A stretch of DNA of 64,000 bases from Fistularia commersonii (GCA_037954325.1 JBBMNZ010000081.1:180001-244000), one strand, 5' to 3'; shown: positions 37,604-48,723, counted from the first letter of the stretch. Made by a program: numbers and translations. The notes: generated by a model from the letters alone, not told the origin.

Positions 37604-37695
<92 letters not shown>
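37592..37695 (+). repeat. (GT)n microsatellite before L1-b
   Basis: About 50 GT dinucleotides with three interruptions, abutting L1-b. Confidence 0.95.
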
Positions 37696-37696
<1 letters not shown>

Positions 37697-39248
37697 GGAC
37701 AGAAATAATGTCGGGGACAGAAATTGTTATTAGCCTGCTGGCAGATGACACAACCTTAGTTTTGAAAAATGAACATCAAGTTCCAATAAGCGTCTGAAAA
37801 AATTAAAACATTCTCCACAGGCTTCAGGATTGTCATTAAACTTAAAGAATGCAAACTTCTTGAGCTGCATGACTCACCACTAAAGGAAATCAGTAATGTT
37901 CCTATCAAATCAGAAATAAAATACTTGAGCATTTTCCTATCTAAGGACCAAAAGTTAAATCAATCCAGGAACATTGAATCTAAACTGAATCAAAGTAAAG
38001 CTAAATTGAATATATTGCTCCAAAGAGATTTATCAATATTAGGCCCGATATATTTGACTAAAATGGAATGTTTATCCAGATGTATATACCCAGTGTATTC
38101 CAATGCTGCTCCCAATGCTGCTCCAAATCAACTCATAAAATCTATTAACCAAATAAATTTCAACTTTATCTGGAGGAACAGACCACACCATCTAAAAAAC
38201 TCTCATATGGTGAAAGAAACAAGTGAAGGAGGGCTGAAAGTGATAGAGTTGGACTGCCTGAATGGGACATTGAAGGTGAACTGGTTGAAATCCTGGATCA
38301 AACATCATCATTCTTTCTGGTATTGTACTCCAAACTACTTATTCAACATAGTCGGCAGTCTTCTACTTATCTCTGACTTGGATATCAACAAGATTCCTGT
38401 CCAATTTTCAGAGTTCCATAAACAAATACTATTATACTGGAAAATGATATATGTACACAATTTCTCACCACACAGTACAATAATTTGGAACAATAGATAT
38501 GTACTGCGTGGCAACAAACCTCTGTTTTACAAGGAATGCTTTGAGAAAGGTATATGGTCAATAATTGACTTGATGGATGACAATGGCAGTCGTCTAGACT
38601 ATGAACAGTTCTGTACTACACACAGATTTAAGCCTCCCATATTAGAGTTGATAAAGTCACGAAACGCACTGCCTCGACAATTTGTATTCCTGACCAAAAA
38701 TATAATGACGCACCGAACCGTACAACCACAGTTACCCCGACTATCACTCCAGGGAATCTCAATTCTGGACAGAAAGTGCAGCAACTCCTTTATTAGGACA
38801 TGTTTCACAGGAAACTTGTTCCCTGGACGTCAAAACAAAAATAATATTTGAAATAAATTTGATAAGGAATCGATTGCCACGCTGCAAACTATGTGTCTGA
38901 CTCTACCCATACCCCCCAAGGCAAGAAGAGACCCACTTCTAAATTATGAATGACATCTACCCATCTAAGGAATTATTGCGGGTACGCTTTACTTTTGAAG
39001 ATAATATTTGTACATTTTGTGAAGACAACATTGAAACCACTGACCATATATTTTTTCTCATTCTCATTCCCTCATCACCAGTTTCCCTCTCAAAAGATGA
39101 TATCACATTTGGTTTACTTATAAGCAACATAACAGATGAACTCTATGTCAATGTTCTTTTAGGCCTGGCCAAGTTCTTCATTCACAAAAACAGAATGCAA
39201 AAATGCTCCCCAAATTTTAATTTCTTCATAAACGATTTTGAATTATAA
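37696..39248 (+). pseudogene. L1-b ORF2 C-terminal remnant
   Basis: LADDTTL (RT motif C) near the start is followed by frameshifts around 37,792. The main frame reopens at about 37,925 and ends with TGA at 38,849-38,851. The Cys/His-containing end (CTFCEDNIETTDHIFF) is at 38,946-39,248 in another frame. Non-functional. Confidence 0.85.
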
Positions 39249-39841
39249 AAAAAAATCCTTAAAACTTATGGAAAAATCCAAAAACTAAAAAATATACAGT
39301 TACCCATGTCTGAGATTCCTTTTTTTTGGAAAAAAAAAAACAACAACTTAAATACATGTTATATTCCCCTTGCAATTTTTTTTTCGTTTTAATTTTTTAT
39401 TTGTCTATCTATTGATTTAATTATTTCCTTTTAATTTCTTTTTTTTGTCTAGCACTGTAAATTTCTCACAAACCGTTAACACTATTAACTTCTGATTACA
39501 TACAGAACAAATGTCCTTATGTCCGTTGCTTCCTCATCCCTGGTTGTTTCATTGACATTCAGTTCTACCTTGCCATGTTTATTTGTACATTTGTATATTT
39601 GTGTGTACTATTTATGTTCAATTAAAAACAGTTTGATGTCTGAGATTCCTTGTGAACGGCCAACTTAATTACATGTTGTATTCCCCTTGCAATTTTTTTT
39701 TTAGTTTTTAATTTTATTTTTCTATCTATTTATTTAATTATTTCCTTTTAATTTTCTGTTTTTGTCCAGCATTAAAAATTTCTCGCAAACCGTTAACACT
39801 ATTAACTTCTGATTACATACAGAACGAATGCCCTTATGTCT
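37696..39841 (+). mobile_element. L1-clade LINE 3' fragment L1-b
   Basis: Same extent as L1-a: RT motif C to 3' untranslated region (to about 39,630), then a truncated second 3' UTR copy (39,631-39,841). ORF2 remnants lie at 37,696-39,248. Compared with L1-a it has several 1-bp indels near 37,792-37,850 that break the frame, a 12-bp in-frame duplication encoding NAAP (about 38,108), and the shared TAA before MNDIYPS. Confidence 0.85.
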
Positions 39842-39965
39842 CCCGTCACCCCCCCCGTCCCCCCGCTTTTTCCTTACGGTGGCAGACACTGAGATCAAAA
39901 GCAAATGGGTGTCATTGCAATGCAGTAACAGGGTGATAACAGCCGTGTTTGAAGTGTGTAGGGGC
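39842..39965. other. K-related relic, copy 2
   Basis: Near-identical to 19,122-19,240, with the minus-strand peptide AVITLLLHCNDTHL. Confidence 0.5.
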
Positions 39966-40294
39966 TTATAGGAGAGCAGAAGCACGTCACGCTATTCGCC
40001 TGAGTTCGGAGGATCGGGAGTACCAGGGCCCATAGCGGAGGAGCAGAGGAGTTGAGAAGCGGAGGAGCAGAGGAGCGGAGTTATGTTTCTCTTCTCAAAG
40101 GCGGGGAAGCTTGGGGGCAGCAGGACCCCTTAGACCGGCCAATGTGAGCCTTCTCCGGACATAGATCACCCGGACGTATGACTGGAGCTCCCGTACCTCT
40201 GGGCACACACATATGTGAATGAGTGGATGAGCTAATGTTTGTTTTGTTGTGGATACGTTTCGGCCAATGCTATTAGCACAGCTATGATGAGTTC

Positions 40295-40354
<60 letters not shown>

Positions 40355-40355
40355 T

Positions 40356-40418
<63 letters not shown>

Positions 40419-41044
40419 GTTTATGTGTGTGTGAGAGTTTGTTTTGGTGGGTGGGTGGGTGGGGGGGGGGTTCCCGCGGACTGGGAGTACCAGGGCCACG
40501 AGCGGATGAGCTGAGGAGCGGAGGAGGGCAGATGCCCGGCCTTGATTCGCTTATGTCCAGCGGTTCGGGAGTTCCAGGGCCCAAAGCGGAGGAGCGGAGG
40601 ACAGCAAAAGCCCTGTCCGCAATTCACCTGAGTCTGGCGGATCGGTAGTACCTGGTTCCGCAGCGGAGGAGCGGAGGAGCTGAGAAGCGGAGGAGCGGAG
40701 GAGATGTTTCTCTTCTCAGAGGCGGCGAGGGGGGGGGGGAGCAGGACCCCTTACCCTTATCCCCCGGACGTTTGAGTGGAGCTCCCGGACCTCCGGGCTC
40801 GCACATGCGAATGACTGGATGACAAGGAGTGCCAGGGCCTGGAGCGGATGAGCAGAGGAGAGGCGGAGGGCAGAAGCCCGGCCCAGTTCGGGAGTTCCAG
40901 GGTCCAAAGCGGGGGAGCGAAGAAGCGGAGGAGAGCAGAAGAGCAGAAGACTGGCCCGGAATTCACCGAAGTCCCGCAGATCGGGAGTTCAAGGGCCCGG
41001 AGCGGAAGAGCGGAGGAGCGGAGGAGCGGAGCAAAGCGGAAGCC
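39966..41044. repeat. Satellite with long (GT)n (40,297-40,434) and octamer block
   Basis: Duplicate of the 19,241-20,320 layout: tail module, leader with hairpin, long (GT)n, poly-G run, then octamers and spacer modules leading into L1-delta b. Confidence 0.88.
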
Positions 41045-41577
41045 CGTCTTAACAACAAGGAAATTACAGATGAGGCTATAATTTCCACAGAAATCTTTAA
41101 ATTCTATAGCCACCTATACACTTCGACATTATCAAAAAGCGATTGTGACTCCTTTCCAACAAATATTCCTCAATATATCCCAAAAATAAACAACAACAAA
41201 CAACATATGTTTGTTTTGTATATTTTTATATATAAACAACAAAAAATATACAGTTTGATGTCCGAGATTCCTTGTGAATCGCCAACTTAATTACATGTTG
41301 TATTCCCCTTGCAATCTTTTTTCGTTTTAATTTTTTATTTTGTCTATCTATTGATTTAATTATTTCCTTTTAATTTCTTTTTTTGTCTAGCATTGTAAAT
41401 TTCTCACAAACCGTTAACACTATTAACTTCTGATTACATACAGAACGAATGTCCTTATGTCCATTGCTTCCTCATGCCTGGTTGTTTCATTGACATTCAG
41501 TTCTACCTTGCCATGTTTATTTGTACATTTGTATATTTGTGTGTACTATTTATGTTCAATTAAAAAAAAAAAAAAAA
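41045..41577 (+). mobile_element. L1-delta b: internally deleted L1 LINE with poly(A)
   Basis: Same structure as 15,908-16,441: 'EIFKFYSHLYTSTLSKSDCD' segment of ORF2, RT deleted, L1 3' untranslated region and poly(A) at about 41,561-41,577. It contains the intact site 'gaatgtccttatgtcc' (41,447-41,462) into which copia-A inserted in the related copy (48,723/58,332). Confidence 0.82.
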
Positions 41578-42047
41578 GAATGAGAGGCTGAGAAAATCTC
41601 CATGTCTCTCTCTCTCCCCCCCTTAATGCCCCCCCCCCCCCCCCCCTCTTCCTCACGGCGGCCGACGCAATGTGATTCTCGCCGTTGTTGTGGAAGTAGG
41701 GTAAAGGATTCCCCGCGTCGGTGCGAGCGATGCGTTTCAAGGCGTATTGCATGTGTGTATGGAGGGGGGGGGGTCTACAGGATACCGCAGGCCGGCAATG
41801 GTGCACCTTCTCCGGACATCGATCCCCGAAACGTCGGCGTGGAGCTCCCGGAGCAGCCGGCGTGTACATGTGAATGAATGGAGGAGCTAATGTGTGTGTG
41901 GGGGGTGGTGGTGGTGGTGGTGGTGGTGTGGGGGGGGGGGGGGGGCGTTTCGGCTAATGCTATCAGCACAGCTATGATTATCCCCAGAACGTTGAGAACG
42001 AGCTCCCGGAACTCCAGACATGCGTATATAAAAGAGTGGAATTAAGG
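41578..42047 (+). repeat. Satellite variant B, copy 3
   Basis: Full variant B unit with C-rich start, (GGT)n and poly-G, hairpin variant and an intact TATATAAAAG at 42,025-42,034. Confidence 0.8.
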
Positions 42048-42062
42048 CGTGTGTGTGTGTGT

Positions 42063-42108
<46 letters not shown>
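42048..42108 (+). repeat. (GT)n microsatellite
   Basis: About 30 GT dinucleotides between variant B and a short L1 fragment. Confidence 0.9.
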
Positions 42109-42109
<1 letters not shown>

Positions 42110-42228
42110 GGACAGAAATAATGTTGGGGACAGAAATTGTTATTAGCCAGCTGGCAGATGACACAACCTTAGTTTTGAAAAATGAACATCAAGTCCCAAT
42201 AAGTGTTGAAAAAATTAAAACATTCTCC
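42109..42228 (+). mobile_element. 120-bp L1 stub (RT motif C)
   Basis: Starts at the same 5' edge as L1-a/b/c and encodes GTEIVISQLADDTTLVL, then stops abruptly within 'acattctcc'. It joins a repeated variant B piece through the shared bases CTCC, a microhomology junction. Confidence 0.85.
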
Positions 42229-42316
42229 CGGAGCAGCCGGCGTGTACATGTGAATGAATGGAGGAGCTAATGTGTGTGTGGTGGTGGTGGTGGGGGGGGG
42301 GGGGGGGCGTTTCGGC
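42229..42316 (+). repeat. Satellite variant B fragment (repeat of 41,848-41,940)
   Basis: Begins 'cggagcagccggcgtgtac', continues through (GGT)n and a poly-G run to 'gcgtttcggc', then joins copia-B. Together with the upstream copy it brackets the (GT)n and L1 stub as direct repeats. Confidence 0.8.
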
Positions 42317-42561
42317 TTGACGGGAAAGATACCAAATGTGTCACAAATGCAAAAGTTTGGTGCTGTGTGCTATGCATACAAGCACAACAAAAAGAAACTT
42401 GACTCAAGAGGTGAGAAGGGAGTTTTCATTGGATATGACAAAAATAGTCCAGCTTATTTTGTATATTATCCAAATAGTGAAAGAGTACTAAAACAGACTG
42501 CTAAAATTTGTGTCGAACCCATCTCCAGAGCAACAAACCCAGACAGAGATGAGCTCAGACC

Positions 42562-42562
<1 letters not shown>
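42317..42562 (+). pseudogene. copia-B1 integrase C-terminal fragment
   Basis: Encodes LTGKIPNVSQMQKFGAV, then 'AYKHNKKKLDSRGEKGVFIG', the region after the catalytic core of a Ty1/copia integrase (compare 'FGTECYAYKHDTKKLDPRC' in copia-A2). It is cut off by a stop next to the (GAT)n tract, so the linker and RT start are missing. Confidence 0.85.
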
Positions 42563-42563
<1 letters not shown>

Positions 42564-42635
<72 letters not shown>

Positions 42636-42636
42636 C
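42564..42636 (+). repeat. (GAT)n microsatellite
   Basis: About 24 GAT triplets replace the acidic linker region between integrase and RT of copia-B. The inverted counterpart is (ATC)n at 57,511-57,597. Confidence 0.95.
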
Positions 42637-43586
42637 AGTTAGACATTTAAAGAGGCAAGGAGTTCCCTCAATGCTGACAAGTGGATGAAATCTATGGACG
42701 AAGAGATGGAGTCATTGAGAGAGAAGAACACTTTTACCCTAACACAGCTACCCCAAGGCAAGTGTGCAGTGGGGGTGGGGGTGGGGGGTGGGGGGCGTAA
42801 GCGCTAAAAAGAAATGAAGATGGCACAAACAAATATAAAGCTCGGTATGTTGCTAAGGGCTACAGTCAAAAGTATGGCACGGATTTCGAGGAAACATTTT
42901 CTCCAACAGCAAATATGACAAGTGTGAGGGTGTTCATGCAGAAATCAGTTCCGGAAAATTTGTTCTTACACCAAATGGATGTAAAGACAGCCTATCTTCA
43001 TGCACCCATAGATTGTGAGCTCTGTGTAGAACAACCAGAAGGGTATGAAGTGACAAATAAAAAACAGAAGCTGGTGTGTAAACTTAAAAAGTCACTATAC
43101 GTCCCTGAACAAGCCGGTCGTCATTGGGATCTGATGCTCCATTCTTACTTGATTGACAATGACTTTATTCAGAATGAAGCAGATCATTGTGTTTATGTCA
43201 AAGAAAACCAAAATGACAAGGTCATCATCATAATATGGGTAGATGATTTAATCATAGCTGCGAGTGATGAGGAAGTAATGAAAGAGGTGAAAATCATGCT
43301 TACAGCTAGATTTAAAATGAAGGACATGGGCAAAGTGATCAAAATCAATACCCAGAAAATATGTCAGTCAGAAGAGTGTGTTAAGATGTCACAAAGAAAA
43401 TATGTGGAAAGGTAGCCCTACAGTATTGTCCAACACAAGAGATGCCGGCACATGTTATGACAAAGCCTGCATCACAGTTTAAGTTGTTGAATTTTTCAAA
43501 GTTGTTGTTTGTTGTTTGGGTCATGAGTATTTTATTTTGATGTAAATGGGCAAAGATACCAATAATATGAGAGCAAGTGGGGGCGT
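42637..43586 (+). pseudogene. copia-B1 reverse transcriptase fragment and 3' end
   Basis: Starts 'TFKEARSSLNADKWMKSMD', is broken by a G-rich tract at 42,771-42,800, and then continues as KARYVAKGYSQKYG, 'QMDVKTAYLHAPI' and WVDDLIIAAS (RT active site). It stops at 43,413-43,415. RNase H is deleted: RKYVER is followed within a few bases by a frame encoding YCPTQEMPAHVMTKP-like residues, the usual copia C-terminus. A purine-rich 'gagagcaagtggggg' precedes the LTR-like end. Confidence 0.85.
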
Positions 43587-43659
43587 TGTTAACTGAGAAA
43601 TATGCTCTCAATTATTTTCCGTTTTATTTCCAAGGGCCAGTCTCAGCTTCCGGTCAACA
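43587..43659 (+). repeat. copia-B LTR-like end, copy 1
   Basis: 73 bp from TGTTAAC to GGTCAACA after a purine-rich tract. TG...CA ends with inverted TGTT/AACA fit an LTR edge, but 73 bp is very short. Beyond it lies the K block, so it may be a truncated LTR or the LTR may include K. Other copies are at 52,595-52,667, 54,268-54,341 and 56,487-56,559 (minus). Confidence 0.5.
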
Positions 43660-44123
43660 GGATCCCGCAGACCGGCCAAGGTGCACCTTCTTCGGACACG
43701 GATCCCCGTGACGTCGGCGTGAAGCTCCGGGAGCACCAGACATGCACATATGAATAAGCGAAGGAGTCAACTCCATAAGTCCTCCACTCACGGCCTCGGT
43801 GTCACTGAATCGAGCAATTTGGTTTTTAATGTTTAAAAATCGGCTTAACATTGAGGTGGAAAACACAGCGGTATCGTTAAAATACAGTAACAGGGTGATA
43901 ACATCCATGTAAGAAGTGGAGGGGGATTTATTGCACTCACGGCCCCACTCGTTTATTCCTCTCATACACAGCGGCCAGATCACCTGCTGGAGCTCCAAGC
44001 GCTGTGCACAGTCGGATGCCGCCATCTAGCGGACATAAAATGTAAGGAAGCGGAGGGAGAAAGCCATCCGGTGTTCCCCGAGTAGCGGCGACGAACGAGT
44101 TTAGAGCCGTGGAGAAGGTTTGC
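43660..44123 (-). repeat. K block, copy 1 (inverted)
   Basis: A ~465-bp non-satellite block on the minus strand. It contains 'ccgctagatggcggcatcc' with a 123-residue open frame beginning at that ATG (43,654-44,025). The C-terminal third of that frame derives from satellite-like sequence. Function and family unknown. Confidence 0.6.
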
Positions 44124-44142
44124 TTCCCCCCCAACCTCTCTT

Positions 44143-44147
<5 letters not shown>

Positions 44148-44177
<30 letters not shown>

Positions 44178-44357
44178 CTTCTTCTTCTTCTTCTTCTTCC
44201 CCTTCTTCTTCTTCTTCTTCTTCTTCTTCTTCTTCTTCTTCTTCTTCTTCTTCTTCTTCTTCTTCTTCTTCTTCTTCTTCTCTCTTCTTCTTCTTCTTCT
44301 TCTTCTTCTTCTTCTTCTTCTTCTCCTTCTTCTTCTTCTTCTTCTTCTTCTTCTTCT
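44148..44357 (+). repeat. (TTC)n tract, the (GAA)n tail of an RTE LINE
   Basis: About 210 bp of TTC with rare interruptions, next to the 3' end of an RTE element on the minus strand. RTE LINEs end in short tandem repeats instead of poly(A). Long poly-Glu, poly-Leu and poly-Ser frames here are artefacts. Confidence 0.9.
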
Positions 44358-44793
44358 TTTGTCTTTTCCCGTCAGGTGTGGCCACAGCGAGTCAACTTTC
44401 TCCATCTAACCCTATTCTCCGTATCCTCCTCTCTCACACCAACTACCTTCATATCCTCTCTCACCACGTCCATAAATCCTCTCTTTGGTCTTCCTCGAGA
44501 CCTCTTGCCTTGCAGCTCCAATTCCAGCATCCGTCTACCAATATATTCTCTATCCCTCCTCTGTACATGACCGAACCATCTCAGTCTGGCTTCTCTGACC
44601 TTCTCTCCAAAACATCGAACATGTGCTGTTCCTCTGATACTCATTCCTGATCCTATCAATCCTGGTCACTCCGTAAGAGAACCTCAACATCTTCATATCT
44701 GCAACCTCTAGTTCTGCCTGCTGTCTTTTTGTCATTGTAACAGTTTCTAGTCCAAACATCATCGCTGGTCTAACCACTGTCTTGTACACCTTT
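44358..44793 (-). mobile_element. RTE LINE 3' fragment (inverted arm copy)
   Basis: Minus strand encodes KTVVRPAMMFGLETVTMTKR, then after a frameshift 'CFGEKVREARLRWFGHVQRR' and RSRGRPKRGFMDVV, the C-terminal end of a fish RTE ORF2. It ends at the (GAA)n tail. RT and endonuclease are missing. Confidence 0.85.
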
Positions 44794-45359
44794 GTACACC
44801 TTGGTAATGGGCAACCCCGTATCTGACCGTGTGACACAGCCAAGCAGTGCAGACAATGTGAGACGATCAACTAGAACCAAAAAGAAGCCCAGTTACTTTA
44901 ATAGTTATGTGACTAGTGCTATTGACGATGACCAAGTGTTCACTAACATTGACTACTGTTATAGACTGGCGTGTGGTGTCCCACAGACATTTAAAGAGGC
45001 AAGGAGTTCACTTAATGCTGACAAGTGGATGAAATCTATGGACGAAGAGATGGAGTCATTGAGAGAGAAGAACACTTTTACCCTAACACAGCTACCCCAA
45101 GGCAAGTGTGCAGTGGGGGTGGGGGTGGGGGGTGGGGGGCGTAAGCGCTAAAAAGAAATGAAGATGGCACAAACAAATATAAAGCTCGGTATGTTGCTAA
45201 GGGCTACAGTCAAAAGTATGGCACGGATTTCGAGGAAACATTTTCTCCAACAGCAAATATGACAAGTGTGAGGGTGTTCATGCAGAAATCAGTTCCGGAA
45301 AATTTGTTCTTACACCAAATGGATGTAAAGACAGCCTATCTTCATGCACCCATAGATTG
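44794..45359 (+). pseudogene. copia-B2 fragment (linker and RT start)
   Basis: Encodes GNPVSDRVTQPSSADNVRRS, RTKKKPSYFNSYV, 'TNIDYCYRLACGVPQTFKEA', then the G-rich frame break and 'QMDVKTAYLHAPID', where it is cut and joined to variant B (GGT)n at 45,360. Matches 54,905-55,470 on the minus strand. Confidence 0.85.
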
Positions 45360-45496
45360 GTGGTGGTGGTGGTGGTGGTGGTGTGTGGGGGGGGGGCTTT
45401 TCGGCTAATGCTATCAGCACAGCTATGATTATTCCCAGAACGTTGAGAACGAGCTCCCGGAACTCCAGACATGCGTATATAAAAGAGTGGAATTAA
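45360..45496 (+). repeat. Satellite variant B fragment, copy 4
   Basis: Begins in (GGT)n, has the hairpin variant and TATATAAAAG at 45,476-45,485, then leads to (GT)n. Confidence 0.8.
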
Positions 45497-45501
45497 GGTG
45501 T

Positions 45502-45586
<85 letters not shown>

Positions 45587-45601
45587 TGTGTGTGTATGTG
45601 T
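45497..45601 (+). repeat. (GT)n microsatellite before L1-c
   Basis: About 48 GT dinucleotides with few interruptions, abutting L1-c. Confidence 0.95.
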
Positions 45602-47147
45602 GGGACAGAAATAATGTCGGGGACAGAAATTGTAATTAGCCTGCTGGCAGATGACACAACCTTAGTTTTGAAAAATGAACATCAAGTCCCAATAAGCGTT
45701 GAAAAAATTAAAACATTCTCCAAGGCTTCAGGATTGTCATTAAACTTAAAGAAATGCAAACTTCTTGAGCTGCATGACTCACCACTAAAGGAAATCAGCA
45801 ATGTTCCTATCAAATCAGAAATAAAATACTTGAGCATTTTCCTATCTAAGGACCAAAAGTTAAATCAGTCCAGGAACATTGAATCTAAACTGAATCAAAG
45901 TAAAGCTAAATTGAATATATGGCTCCAAAGAGATTTATCAATATTAGGCCCGATATATTTGACTAAAATGGAATGTTTATCCAGATGTATATACCCAGTG
46001 TATTCCAATGCTGCTCCAAATCAACTCATAAAATCTATTAACCAAATAAATTTCAACTTTATCTGGAGGAACAGACCACACCATCTAAAAAAATCACATA
46101 TGGGGAAAGAAACAAGTGAGGGAGGGCTGAAAGTGATAGAGTTGGACTGCCTGAATGGGACATTGAAGGTGAACTGGTTGAAATCCTGGATCAAACATCA
46201 TCATTTTTTCTGGTATTGTACTCCAAACTACTTATTCAACAAAGTCGGTGGCCTAAGTCTTGTGCTTATCTCTGACTTGGATATCAACAAGATTCCTGTC
46301 CAATTTTCAGAGTTCCATAAACAAATACTATGATACTGGAAAATGATATATGTACACAATTTCTCACCACACAGTACAATAATTTGGAACAATAGATATG
46401 TACTGCGTGGCAACAAACCTCTGTTTTACAAGGAATGCTTTGAGAAAGGTATATGGTCAATAATTGACTTGATGGATGACAATGGCAGTCGTCTAGACTA
46501 TGAACAGTTCTGTACTACACACAGATTTAAGCCTCCCATATTAGAGTTGATAAAGTTACGAAACGCACTGCCTCGACAATTTGTATTCCTGACCAAAAAT
46601 ATAATGACGCACCGAACCGTACAACCACAGTTACCCCGACTATCACTCCAGGGAATCTCAATTCTGGACAGAAAGTGCAGCAACTCCTTTATTAGGACAT
46701 GTTTCACAGGAAACTTGTTCCCTGGACGTCAAAACAAAAATAATATTTGAAATAAATTTGATAAGGAATCGACTGCCACGCTGCAAACTATGTGTCTGAC
46801 TCTACCCATACCCCCCAAGGCAAGAAGAGACCCACTTCTAAATTATGAATGACATCTACCCATCTAAGGAATTATTGCGGGTACGCTTTACTTTTGAAGA
46901 TAATATTTGTACATTTTGTGAAGACAACATTGAAACCATTGACCATATATTTTTTCTCATTCTCATTCCATCGTCACCAGTTTCCCTCTCAAAAGATGAT
47001 ATCACATTTGGTTTACTTATAAGCAACATAACAGATGAACTCTGTGTCAATGTTCTTTTAGGCCTGGCCAAGTTCTTCATTCACAAAAACAGAATGCAAA
47101 AATGCTCCCCAAATTTTAATTTCTTCATAAACGATTTTGAATTATAA
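45602..47147 (+). pseudogene. L1-c ORF2 C-terminal remnant
   Basis: RT motif C LADDTTL, 'SGLSLNLKKCKLLEL', the C-terminal domain and the Cys/His end CTFCEDNIETIDHIFF (46,845-47,147). Inactivated by TGA at 46,331 and by lesions shared with L1-a and L1-b. Confidence 0.85.
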
Positions 47148-47731
47148 AAAAAAATCCTTAAAACTTATGGAAAAATCCAAAAACTAAAAAATATACAGTT
47201 ACCCATGTCTGAGATTCCTTTTTTTGGAAAAAAAGAAAAACAACTTAATTACATGTTATATTCCCCTTGCAATTTTTTTTTCGTTTTAATTTTTTATTTG
47301 TCTATCTATTGATTTAATTATTTCCTTTTAATTTCTTTTTTTGTCTAGCACTGTAAATTTCTCACAAACCGTTAACACTATTAACTTCTGATTACATACA
47401 GAACAAATGTCCTTATGTCCGTTGCTTCCTCATCCCTGGTTGTTTCATTGACATTCAGTTCTACCTTGCCATGTTTATTTGTACATTTGTATATTTGTGT
47501 GTACTATTTATGTTCAATTAAAAACAGTTTGATGTCTGAGATTCCTTGTGAACGGCCAACTTAATTACATGTTGTATTCCCCTTGCAATTTTTTTTTTAG
47601 TTTTTAATTTTATTTTTCTATCTATTTATTTAATTATTTCCTTTTAATTTTCTGTTTTTGTCTGGCATTAAAAATTTCTCGCAAACCGTTAACACTATTA
47701 ACTTCTGATTACATACAGAACGAATGCCCTG
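45602..47731 (+). mobile_element. L1-clade LINE 3' fragment L1-c
   Basis: Third copy with the same 5' edge, 3' untranslated region and truncated second UTR copy (47,525-47,731). The ORF2 remnant (45,602-47,147) is the best preserved: one frame from LADDTTL to TGA at 46,331-46,333 (Leu codon in L1-a), open again in the same frame to 46,750. The shared TAA and frame change before MNDIYPS follow. Confidence 0.85.
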
Positions 47732-48309
47732 TCCCCCCCCCCCCGTCCCCCCCGCTTTTTCCTTACGGTGGCAGACACTGAGATCAAAAGCAAATGGGTG
47801 TCATTGTAATGCAGTAACAGGGTGATAACAGCCGTGTTTGAAGTGTGTAGGGGCTTATAGGAGAGCAGAAGCACGTCACGCTATTCGCCTGAGTTCGGAG
47901 GATCGGGAGTACCTGGTTCCGCAGCGGAGGAGCGGAGGAGCTGAGAAGCGGAGGAGCGGAGGAGATGTTTCTCTTCTCAGAGGCGGCGAGGGGGGGGGGG
48001 GGGGGAGCAGGACCCCTTACCCTTATCCCCCGGACGTTTGAGTGGAGCTCCCGGACCTCCGGGCTCGCACATGCGAATGACTGGATGACAAGGAGTGCCA
48101 GGGCCTGGAGCGGATGAGCAGAGGAGAGGCGGAGGGCAGAAGCCCGGCCCAGTTCGGGAGTTCCAGGGTCCAAAGCGGGGGAGCGAAGAAGCGGAGGAGA
48201 GCAGAAGAGCAGAAGACTGGCCCGGAATTCACCGAAGTCCCGCAGATCGGGAGTTCCAGGGCCCGGAGCGGAAGAGCGGAGGAGCGGAGGAGCGGAGCAA
48301 AGCGGAAGC
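47732..48309. repeat. K-related relic (47,732-47,862) and octamer satellite
   Basis: The relic matches 19,122-19,240. It is followed by an octamer and tail block that matches 40,640-41,044, but the satellite unit with (GT)n found at 40,020-40,640 is absent, so this copy carries a deletion of about 0.6 kb relative to that one. Confidence 0.75.
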
Positions 48310-48723
48310 CCGTCTTAACAACAAGGAAATTACAGATGAGGCTATAATTTCCACAGAAATCTTTAAATTCTATAGCCACCTATACACTTCGACATTATCA
48401 AAAAGCGATTGTGACTCCTTTCCAACAAATATTCCTCAATATATCCCAAAAATAAACAACAACAAACAACATATGTTTGTTTTGTATATGTTTATATATA
48501 AACAACAAAAAATATACAGTTTGATGTCTGAGATTCCTTGTGAATCGCCAACTTAATTATATGTTGTATTCCCCTTGCAATCTTTTTTCGTTTTAATTTT
48601 TTATTTGTCTATCTATTGATTTAATTATTTCCTTTTAATTTATTTTTTTGTCTAGCATTGTAAATTTCTCACAAACCGTTAACACTATTAACTTCTGATT
48701 ACATACAGAACGAATGTCCTTGA
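48310..48723 (+). mobile_element. L1-delta c, interrupted by copia-A3
   Basis: Same as 41,045-41,577 up to 'cagaacgaatgtcct', where it is interrupted by the end of an inverted copia-A LTR. The missing right part (from 'gtccttatgtcc' to poly(A)) is found inverted at 58,204-58,332. Confidence 0.85.

Larger units (their letters stand above)
41451..45359 (+). repeat. Large inverted repeat, arm 1
   Basis: It reads (in +) L1-delta tail, variant B, copia-B integrase fragment, (GAT)n, copia-B RT fragment, LTR-like end, K block (minus), (TTC)n, RTE 3' end (minus) and copia-B2. The same order occurs on the minus strand at 54,905-58,332. Arm 1 is longer because of an extra variant B/(GT)n/L1 insertion (about 41,850-42,228) and a longer (TTC)n. 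Confidence 0.85.

Noticed and set aside
43587..43659. A complete 73-bp LTR of copia-B
   Set aside because: It has TG...CA ends but is much shorter than the 356-bp copia-A LTR, and no 5' partner with a primer site is seen, so I call it only LTR-like.
44101..44405. Poly-Glu, poly-Lys, poly-Leu and poly-Ser frames
   Set aside because: All are translations of the (TTC)n/(GAA)n RTE tail in different frames.
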